This document shows, piece after piece, positions 54,937-64,000 of a DNA stretch of 64,000 nt; within the stretch, counting starts at the first letter, position 1, and each line of letters starts with the position of its first letter. The position numbers and the translations under genes were made by a program. Location: the NCBI RefSeq assembly GCF_023091245.1, contig NZ_JAHWXN010000002.1, positions 310,001 to 374,000 on the forward strand, in the 5' to 3' direction. The DNA comes from Microbacterium croceum. Lineage in GTDB: Bacteria > Actinomycetota > Actinomycetes > Actinomycetales > Microbacteriaceae. Below the pieces are notes generated by a model that was not told the DNA's origin, searched no databases, and saw only the letters and a program-made list of their open reading frames with translations.

Positions 54937-55514
54937 GCCTGTGCGCTCTCGACCAGCTCCGCCCCGGCATGCGCGAGCTCGGCGAGCGCCGCCGCGCTCG
55001 ACTCCGCGCCGACTCCCGCGATCAGATCTGTGACGATCCGCACGCGCACGCCGTGCGCCACGGCATCCAGGGCGGTCGCCCGCACGCAGTGATCGGTCGC
55101 GATGCCCACGACGTCGACATCCAGCACGCCAGACGCCGTCAGCACGGCACCCACCGTCTCGTCCTCGTCGGTGACGCCCTCGAACATCGAGTAGGCGGGC
55201 TTTCCCTGCCCCTTGCGCACGTGATGGGTCACCGCACCGGTCTCGAGCAGCGGGTCGTACTCCGCTCCGTCGGTTCCCGCCACGCAGTGCGCAGGCCACG
55301 TGTCCACGAAATCCGCGGCATCTGCGAAGTGGCCGCCGTTGTCGCCCTCCGGATCGTGCCAGTCGCGGGAAGCGATGATCACGCGATAGTCGCCGGCATG
55401 CGCGGCGAGGAACGCGGTGATCGCGGACGCCACGGCATCGCCGCCGGCAACAGCCAGCGCGCCGCCTTCGGTGAAGTCGTTCTGGACGTCGACGATGAGA
55501 AGTGCTCTGCTCAT
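54933..55514 (-). CDS. pncA: Nicotinamidase/pyrazinamidase PncA
   Basis: A 193-residue isochorismatase-fold amidase in NAD salvage. The catalytic triad is Asp in LIVDVQNDFTEGG, Lys in HHVRKGQGKPAYS and Cys in GIATDHCVRATALDA; SRDWHDPEGDNGGHF holds the metal-binding Asp/His set. It would also activate pyrazinamide. Confidence 0.93.
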   Translation of the reverse strand: MSRALLIVDVQNDFTEGGALAVAGGDAVASAITAFLAAHAGDYRVIIASRDWHDPEGDNGGHFADAADFVDTWPAHCVAGTDGAEYDPLLETGAVTHHVRKGQGKPAYSMFEGVTDEDETVGAVLTASGVLDVDVVGIATDHCVRATALDAVAHGVRVRIVTDLIAGVGAESSAAALAELAHAGAELVESAQA

Positions 55515-55543
55515 GATTTGAGCGTACGCCGCCGGGACGGGAA

Positions 55544-55576
55544 AGGCCCCGTGATGTTCTTCGCATCACGGGGCCT
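55544..55576 (-). terminator. Terminator after tRNA-Thr(CGU)
   Basis: A perfect 13-bp stem (55544-55556 with 55564-55576), followed on the minus strand by TTTCCC. It lies 6 bases past the tRNA. Confidence 0.75.
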
Positions 55577-55581
55577 GTCGG

Positions 55582-55654
55582 AGCCGCTTGTCAGAATCGA
55601 ACTGACGACCTTTTCATTACGAGTGAAATGCTCTGCCGACTGAGCTAAAGCGGC
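55582..55654 (-). tRNA. tRNA-Thr(CGU)
   Basis: The minus strand folds as 73 nt: GCCGCTT acceptor with AAGCGGC, D-arm GCTCAGTCGGCAGAGC, anticodon stem TTTCA/TGAAA with anticodon CGT, T-arm GTCAGTTCGATTCTGAC. It reads ACG. CCA is not encoded. Confidence 0.95.
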
Positions 55655-55724
55655 GTGCGACGGGCGAACCGGCGCGATCACCGATATTACCCTGTCTCGG
55701 TCCCGCTCGCGAATCGAGGCCGGA

Positions 55725-57281
55725 TCACTCGCAGCGCAGGCCGTCTTCCGGGACCACGTCATCGAGCAGGAACGCCTCCACGGCGTCGTCGACGCAGACG
55801 TTGCCCTTGTTGTAGCCGGTGTGCCCTTCGCCGACGCGCGTGATGAGCACGCCTTCCTCGAGCTGGTCCGCGAGCGACTCCGACCACTCGTACGGGGTCG
55901 CCGGATCGTTCGTGGTACCCACGACCAGGATCGGCCCTGCGCCCGCGGCGGCGATCTCACCGCGCGTGCCGGTGGGCGGGTAGGGCCACACCTCGCAGGA
56001 GTCAGGACCCTCCCAGTACGGGGCGATGGTCGGCGCCCCCTCGGCGATCTTCGCCCTGGTCGCCGCTTCGGCATCGGGGTCGTCCTCGACCGGATAGTCC
56101 ATGCAGTTGTACGCACGGAACGCCTCGGAGGAATTGTCGGTGTACGTTCCGCCCTCGCGCCGGTTGTAGAAGTCGGCGAGGAGGAACATCGTCGTCGGGT
56201 CGCCCTGCAGCGCCTCGTCGAGACCCTGGGTGAGGTAGCTCCAGCTGTCCTGCGAGTAGAGCGCGGCGATGATTCCGGTCATCATCGAGTCCGCGCCCAT
56301 CAGGCGCCCGTCGCCGTTCTTCAGAGGTGTGCGGTCGGCGCTGGCGAGCAGCGCGCCGAGGTCGGTCATCGCCTGGTCGACGGTGCCGTTGAACGGGCAT
56401 TCACCGGAATCGAGACAATCCTGCATATACGCCCTCAGCGCGGATTCGAAGCCGAGAGCCTGTGTCGCGCCGACCTCGAGGCCGGGCACGGACGGGTCGA
56501 TCGCGCCGTCGAGCACCAGGCGGCCGGCCTTCTCCGGGTACAGCTGCGCGTAGGTCGCACCGAGGAACGTGCCGTATGAGTAACCCAGGTAGTTGAGCTG
56601 CGTGTCGCCCAGCACCGCGCGGATGAGATCCATGTCGCGTGCGGCGTTGATCGTCGTGATGAACGGCAGGATGCCGTCGCTGTTGGCCTCGCAAGCCTCT
56701 GCGAACGCCTTGTGCTTGTCGAGCAGTTCGGCCTCCCACTCGGCCGTCCCCCGTGTTGCGGTCGGAATGCCGTAGAGGTAGTCGTCCATCTCGGCCGCGT
56801 CGAAGCAGGTCACCGCGGTGGAGGATCCGACCCCGCGCGGATCGAAGCCGATCACGTCGTAGTTCTCGATCAGATCGGCGCCGACCGCATAGTCGAGGCT
56901 GTTGAGGATGAGGTCGACGCCGCTCGCGCCCGGTCCCCCCGGGTTCGTCAACAGTGAACCGATCGCCGTGCCCTCCGCCTGGTGGCGAACCACCGAGAGC
57001 GTGATCTCACCCGCGCCCGGATTCTCCCAGTCGAGCGGTGCCGTGACGTCGGTGCAGTCGAACCCGGTGCCGCACGCGGTCCAGGTCAGTGTCTGCGAGT
57101 AGTACGGCAACAGATCCGCTGCGACCCCGTCGGTATCAGGGGCGTTGGTGGCCGAAGGCTTCGGGTCCGCTTGCTCGGGGATCATCGCGTACAGACACCC
57201 GGAGAGGGCGACGGATGCCGCGGCGAGCCCTGCGATGATCGCTGCGGCGCGGCGGAAGCGGGAAGTCGGTCTGTTGTTCAC
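55725..57281 (-). CDS. Secreted alpha/beta hydrolase lipoprotein (TAP-like)
   Basis: A 518-residue lipoprotein with lipobox VALSGC near residue 29. The hydrolase core shows LLTNPGGPGASG (oxyanion), IGFDPRGVG, and YLGYSYGTFLG with the Ser nucleophile; the late ILVVGTTNDPATPYEW and GEGHTGYN give the Asp and His. These are typical of tripeptidyl aminopeptidase (TAP)-like or Streptomyces SlpD/E-type peptidases. GTG 57281 follows GGGAGG. It overlaps the holB stop. Confidence 0.9.
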   Translation of the reverse strand: MNNRPTSRFRRAAAIIAGLAAASVALSGCLYAMIPEQADPKPSATNAPDTDGVAADLLPYYSQTLTWTACGTGFDCTDVTAPLDWENPGAGEITLSVVRHQAEGTAIGSLLTNPGGPGASGVDLILNSLDYAVGADLIENYDVIGFDPRGVGSSTAVTCFDAAEMDDYLYGIPTATRGTAEWEAELLDKHKAFAEACEANSDGILPFITTINAARDMDLIRAVLGDTQLNYLGYSYGTFLGATYAQLYPEKAGRLVLDGAIDPSVPGLEVGATQALGFESALRAYMQDCLDSGECPFNGTVDQAMTDLGALLASADRTPLKNGDGRLMGADSMMTGIIAALYSQDSWSYLTQGLDEALQGDPTTMFLLADFYNRREGGTYTDNSSEAFRAYNCMDYPVEDDPDAEAATRAKIAEGAPTIAPYWEGPDSCEVWPYPPTGTRGEIAAAGAGPILVVGTTNDPATPYEWSESLADQLEEGVLITRVGEGHTGYNKGNVCVDDAVEAFLLDDVVPEDGLRCE

Positions 57282-58435
57282 GGTGTCCTCCCGCTCGCGA
57301 TGGTCACGAGCAAGCTCTCCAGGGCCAGCAGCGGGGCGACGTTGCGCTCCAGCGACTGCCGCGTGTCGGCAAGGTGGTCAAGTACGACAAGAGTACGGGT
57401 CTCGGGCCAGGCCGCCGCCAGGGCACTCAGCTCCGGCAGCAGCTCGCGGTTGATCAGCTCGTCACCCTGCCCGAACTGCAGCATCACGACGTCGCGGTAC
57501 ATCGACTGCAGATCGGTCAGCACGCGATCGATGCCATCGCGCAGGCTGCGCGTCGCACGCTTCTTCTGATCGTCTTCGAGCGCCGAGAGCTGAGAGCGCA
57601 GCGCGGGGGGGACCGCCTGCCCTTCGGCGACGCCGACCATGCGCAGCAAGGACGCGCGTTCCTGCGCGTCGCGCTCCGCCGTGAGCGCCTTCGCGTCTTC
57701 GGTGGCTGCCTGGATGATGCGACCGGCCACCTCCACGGCGTCTCCGACACCACGGACCCCGATCACGGAGCGCAGCGTCTCATCCCGGCGTCGACGCGCA
57801 CCCTCGTCCGTGGCGAGGCGCTGGGCCATGCCGATGTGCCGCTGTGCGTGCCGGGCGGCCTGTTCCGCGACGGCCTCATCGACTCCGGTGCGCAGGGTGA
57901 TCAGCCGAGAGACGTCGGCCACATCGGGTTCGCGCAGCCGCAGCGACCGCACGCGGGAGCGGATGGTGGGCAGCAGATCGGCCTCGCTCGGCGCACATAG
58001 GATCCACACCGTGTTCTCCGGCGGCTCCTCGAGAGCCTTCAACAGGACATTCGACGTGCGCTCGACCATGCGGTCGGCGTCTTCCACCACGATCACGCGA
58101 TAGCGCCCGGCCGAGGGAGCGAAGTAGGAGCGCTCGACGAGGGCGCGGGCCTCGGCGATCGTGATGATCACCTTGTCGGTGCGCAGTGCCGTGACGTCGG
58201 GATGCGTGCCGGCGAGCACCTGGCGCATCGCCGCCTCGTCGTCGGGTCGGTCCGCGATGAGCGCAGCGGCGAAGGCGTAGGCGAGGGTCGAACGCCCGGA
58301 ACCGGGAGGGCCCGTGATCAGCCACGCGTGTGACAGCGCTGCGGGATCGGATGCTGCCGCGCGCAGCGTCTCGACGGCCGCGTCCTGTCCCCAGACATCG
58401 CCCCAGGGAAAAGGGAGCGCGACGGTGTGGGGCAT
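57278..58435 (-). CDS. holB: DNA polymerase III subunit delta'
   Basis: A 385-residue clamp-loader AAA+ protein: Walker A GPPGSGRSTLAYAFAAAL, DEAD-like VVEDADRM, sensor LLKALEEPPENTVWIL and SRVRSLRLREP. The degenerate Walker A (SGRS) is usual for the non-hydrolysing delta'. It lies next to tmk and topA, the conserved actinobacterial order. Confidence 0.92.
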   Translation of the reverse strand: MPHTVALPFPWGDVWGQDAAVETLRAAASDPAALSHAWLITGPPGSGRSTLAYAFAAALIADRPDDEAAMRQVLAGTHPDVTALRTDKVIITIAEARALVERSYFAPSAGRYRVIVVEDADRMVERTSNVLLKALEEPPENTVWILCAPSEADLLPTIRSRVRSLRLREPDVADVSRLITLRTGVDEAVAEQAARHAQRHIGMAQRLATDEGARRRRDETLRSVIGVRGVGDAVEVAGRIIQAATEDAKALTAERDAQERASLLRMVGVAEGQAVPPALRSQLSALEDDQKKRATRSLRDGIDRVLTDLQSMYRDVVMLQFGQGDELINRELLPELSALAAAWPETRTLVVLDHLADTRQSLERNVAPLLALESLLVTIASGRTP

Positions 58436-58500
58436 GCACTCAGCCTAGACGGGAGCACCGACGCTCGTGGCGCGCGCGGTGTCCTCTGCAGAAGCCCGAC

Positions 58501-59132
58501 TCAGTGCGAGGAGAGCAACTCCGCGACCCTGGCGCGTACGAGTGCCGCGATCTCGTCCGTGGAAGCCGCAGCGTCGAGCACCAGGAACCGCTCGGGTTCT
58601 GCGGCCGCGAGCGCGAGATAGGCGTCACGGACGCGTCCGTGGAACTCCGCCTTCTCCGCTTCCAGGCGGTCGAACGGCTTGTCGGCCGAGTCCAGCCGGG
58701 CACGAGCGGCCGCTGGGTCCAGGTCGAGGAGCACCGTGAGGTCGGGCAGCGCACCTTCAGCGGCCCACAGCGACAGGTCGCGGATCTCGGTGGCATCGAG
58801 CACACGCCCGGCCCCTTGGTACGCGACGGAGGAGTCGAGGTAGCGGTCTTGCAGCACCACCTCACCCCGTGCCAGCGCCGGTCGGACGACCGTGGCGACA
58901 TGATGTGCTCGGTCGGCCGCATACAGCAGTGCTTCGGCGCGGGGAGCGATGTCGCCGCGGTGGTGCAACACGATGTCGCGGATCAGCTGACCGACCTCGG
59001 ATCCACCGGGTTCGCGCGTGCGCACGACCGTGCACCCCTCTTCGCTCAGCCAGTCGGCCAACAGGTTCGACTGCGTGGTCTTGCCCGAGCCGTCTCCGCC
59101 TTCGAGAGTGATCCACACACCGCGACCTGAGG

Positions 59133-59136
<4 letters not shown>
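58501..59136 (-). CDS. tmk: Thymidylate kinase
   Basis: A 211-residue kinase making dTDP: P-loop [15 protein letters not shown] motif [16 protein letters not shown] and a lid region. GTG 59136 shares its bases with the topA stop (GTGA). With holB and topA it forms the replication cluster. Confidence 0.93.
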
Positions 59137-62024
<2,888 letters not shown>

Positions 62025-62122
62025 GGGTGCGTCCTTTCTTCGAAGCACACCATACACACCACTGTGCGGGTTGTTCACAGTCAGCGCCTGCTTGTTCGCG
62101 GGATCGGTGCTTCGCGCCGCCG

Positions 62123-62452
62123 TCAGTTCCCCTCGGGTGGCCCAGCGCGGGCTCGGGACACGGCAGCGAGTCCAGCGTACGCCGCCTGCACCTCCACGGT
62201 CGCCACGAAGCCTGTGATCGCACACCGCGTCACCGTCGCACCGGCCGCCGAAGCGACGCGCGCCGCGACCGCGCACGGCTCTTCTGCAACCGGCACCGCG
62301 CCGCTGGCCGCGTCTGCAGCGGCGAGCGCCGCGGCGTCGGCCGCACCGGCTGCACGTTGCGCGGTGACCGCGGCTCCCCCGACGACGGCGAGGCCGAGGG
62401 TGAGAGCCGCGACCGCCCCGAGCAGACCCGCGGCGACGGCAGACCCCGCCAT
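62123..62452 (-). CDS. Rv3654c-like TadE-neighbourhood secreted protein
   Basis: A 109-residue protein with one N-terminal helix ([19 protein letters not shown]) and an Ala-rich pilin-like continuation ([20 protein letters not shown]). Two cysteines lie later. This is the helicase/secretion-neighbourhood TadE-like family next to Tad pilus genes. ATG 62452 shares a base with the TadE stop. Confidence 0.78.
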   Translation of the reverse strand: MAGSAVAAGLLGAVAALTLGLAVVGGAAVTAQRAAGAADAAALAAADAASGAVPVAEEPCAVAARVASAAGATVTRCAITGFVATVEVQAAYAGLAAVSRARAGPPEGN

Positions 62453-62826
62453 CAGCCACCCCCGTCGAGCGCGCAGCTCCTGGCCATCAGCGGCAGCCGG
62501 ATCACCCCTCCGATCTCGGCATCGGCGCTCGTCGTGGCACAGACCAGCTCGTCACCTCGCGACGACGACAGCCCTGCGCCCGGCACCGCGCCGCTGACGA
62601 TCCGCGCTGCTGCGTCGTCACTCTCACCGCGGCCGAGCATCCGCGCGGCATCGGCCGCCGCATCCTGTAACGCCACCTGCCGTGCCGCCGCCCCGAGAGC
62701 TCCGGCACCGAGAGCGAGGGTGAGCACGACGACGGGAAGGGCGACGGCAAGCTCGGCAGCCACGGAACCGCGCTCCGCCTCGTGCCGCAGTGCCGTGGTG
62801 GGCCGTTCGCGCCGCGCGCGTTTCAT
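62452..62826 (-). CDS. TadE-like minor pilin
   Basis: A 124-residue pilin-like protein: [20 protein letters not shown] is the class III leader and helix, with Glu at the fifth position as in Flp-type pilins. ATG 62826 is chosen. It likely forms part of the Tad/Flp pilus with neighbouring genes. Confidence 0.82.
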   Translation of the reverse strand: MKRARRERPTTALRHEAERGSVAAELAVALPVVVLTLALGAGALGAAARQVALQDAAADAARMLGRGESDDAAARIVSGAVPGAGLSSSRGDELVCATTSADAEIGGVIRLPLMARSCALDGGG

Positions 62827-62834
62827 CGGGCAGG

Positions 62835-63032
62835 TCACGATACGGTGAGGGCCCGGCGAACGAGATCGGTGAGGATCCCCCGCACCTCGTCCGAACGCAT
62901 GATGACCACCAGCAAGCCGGCGAAGGCCACGGCGGCCATCGTCGTGATGGCGTACTCTGCGGTCGCCGCACCGCTGTCGTCTGCGAACAGCGCAGCAGCA
63001 CGTCGCCGGTCCAATCTCGGAAGAGCGATCAT
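62835..63032 (-). CDS. Flp-type pilin (DUF4244)
   Basis: A 65-residue major pilin candidate: ADDSGAATAEYAITTMAAVA has the Gly/Ala cleavage region, Glu and Tyr of Flp pilins, then a helix. ATG 63032 follows AAGGAAC. Eight bases separate it from the TadE gene. Confidence 0.87.
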   Translation of the reverse strand: MIALPRLDRRRAAALFADDSGAATAEYAITTMAAVAFAGLLVVIMRSDEVRGILTDLVRRALTVS

Positions 63033-63077
63033 GGTGTTCCTTCTTTCTCTGAGGATGCGTGCGCATCGGGTGATGGT

Positions 63078-63989
63078 TCACAAGGGAAGCGGTGTCGAGC
63101 CGAGGACGCTGAGCAGCAACGGGGCGACGCCGAGCAGGAGGAAGGCAGGCAGAGTGCACACGCCGAGGGGAAGAAGCAGTCGCGTCGACAGGCGCGCGGC
63201 ACGCAGCCGGCCCTGCACCCGTGACGCATGGCGCTCCTGCGCGGCGGAGGCGCGGAGCAGTTCTGCAGCCGGGACGCCGGCGGCGCGAGAGAGATCGAGG
63301 ACCGAGCGAATCCGGCGCTCAGGATCATCCCCGGAGACGGGGCTCGCCGCGACCAGGTGCAGGGCGCGGTCGATCGAGGCACCGCCGGAGACCGCGATGG
63401 CCACGAGCTCGGCCCGCATCCCCGGAGTTCCCGGGCGCGGGCGGGCGCGTCTGAGCAGTCGACGGGTCCACAGCCGCGCGACGCCGACCAGACAGAGACC
63501 GAGGAGCACGCTCGCCGCCGCCAGCGGATTGCGCACGATGACACCGACCGTATCGAACCCGAGCGCGAATCCCAGCAGGAGACCGGCGAGGGGCATCCAC
63601 AGCAGCAGTCTCGCCGTCCCCGCGGGTTCGGCGAGGGCGATGCGCACGTCATCAGCGGCGGAGGCCGCATCCCGCAGGGTCTCGGCGATCATGCGCAGCA
63701 CCTCGGCAAGCGGCGCGCCGACGGTGGTGGCGATCTCCCACGCGGCAGCGAGGTCGACCCACGATCCACCTTCGGCCTCGATCGCCGCGAGCAGCGGCAT
63801 ACCGGCGTCGAGACGCGCGACCACGGCCTGGGCGTGCACGTCGCCGGTGTCGGCGAGGTGCCGCCAGGCGACGAGGGGAACGGCACCAGCCTGCAGGAGG
63901 ACCGCGAGCGTCTGCACCGACGTCGCCGCATCGACAGCCGTCGCGTCGCTCCGCGGCGCCGAGGACGCCCGCCGGATCCTGGTCACCAC
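63078..63989 (-). CDS. Tad pilus membrane protein, TadC/T2SF family
   Basis: A 303-residue T2SF-type inner-membrane platform protein with an N-terminal helical domain (VQTLAVLLQAGAVPLVAWRH) and a repeat of it after two membrane helices (RAELVAIAVSGGASIDRAL). The GTG at 63989 is near the window end; a second GTG follows at once. A TGA overlapping it could end an upstream ATPase gene. Confidence 0.82.
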   Translation of the reverse strand: MVTRIRRASSAPRSDATAVDAATSVQTLAVLLQAGAVPLVAWRHLADTGDVHAQAVVARLDAGMPLLAAIEAEGGSWVDLAAAWEIATTVGAPLAEVLRMIAETLRDAASAADDVRIALAEPAGTARLLLWMPLAGLLLGFALGFDTVGVIVRNPLAAASVLLGLCLVGVARLWTRRLLRRARPRPGTPGMRAELVAIAVSGGASIDRALHLVAASPVSGDDPERRIRSVLDLSRAAGVPAAELLRASAAQERHASRVQGRLRAARLSTRLLLPLGVCTLPAFLLLGVAPLLLSVLGSTPLPL

Positions 63990-64000
63990 GGCCGCACCTC

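Noticed and set aside
62025..62459. In-frame extension of topA across the TadE-neighbour gene
   Set aside because: The conserved start [12 protein letters not shown] fits TTG 62024 with a ribosome site; the extension overlaps a convincing pilin-like gene.
63983..64000. Possible end of a TadA/CpaF ATPase gene (EVRPW then stop)
   Set aside because: Six codons only; plausible from gene order but not supportable.

Overview
This window is a high-GC actinobacterial chromosome segment. Gene content points to the Microbacteriaceae, most likely Microbacterium or a close relative: SenX3/RegX3 with PhoU, CarD, MutT1-type Nudix-phosphatase, SigK/RskA, an IspDF fusion, a Lys/Ala-tailed TopA and a Tad/Flp pilus cluster. 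Family placement is inferred from gene content and GC-rich codon use, not from a database search. Genes are dense, many start with GTG or TTG, and ATGA/GTGA stop-start overlaps are common.

Region by region. 1-520 is the N-terminal membrane part of a truncated gene. 786-7946 is one translationally coupled run: GT4 glycosyltransferase, polysaccharide flippase and GT2 glycosyltransferase feed directly into a partner-switching module (STAS, SpoIIE-type phosphatase, HATPase, STAS), a stand-alone receiver and a membrane-anchored EEP-fold hydrolase. 7951-8991 holds an SRAP (HMCES/YedK) protein and a YjbR-like protein. 9013-16269 holds two divergent modules, each an ABC-2 exporter plus a NarL-type two-component system. 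16370-24843 carries an amino-acid permease, a SecD-like orphan, an aldo/keto reductase, tRNA-Thr(UGU), a DsbA-fold protein without its CxxC, an MsiK/UgpC-type ATPase and a DUF4032 protein. 24908-29249 is rlmB-cysS-ispDF-carD. 29385-46038 is rich in phosphate genes: regX3-senX3, phoU, gpm, ygfZ, a GlnR-like regulator, ppk1, a mutT1-type gene and pstSCAB, with PHO-box-like 11-bp repeats before phoU and pstS. 47040-47134 looks like an unannotated small RNA. 47829-50131 is rskA-sigK and a fasciclin lipoprotein, with matching SigK-type promoters for both transcripts.

The clearest accessory region is 50289-52893, a small AT-richer island in tRNA-Lys(UUU) bounded by 48-bp direct repeats (47/48 identical). 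It carries an Sll1717/FunZ-type P-loop ATPase, a 71-residue Cys-rich protein, a truncated tyrosine integrase and an orphan restriction-modification-type controller gene with two C-boxes. I consider it a candidate uncharacterised defence or stress module. The rest (53057-63989) is core: a PfpI protein, a CGNR regulator, a nicotinamidase, tRNA-Thr(CGU), a TAP-like hydrolase, holB-tmk-topA, and TadE/Flp/TadC pilus genes running off the right edge.
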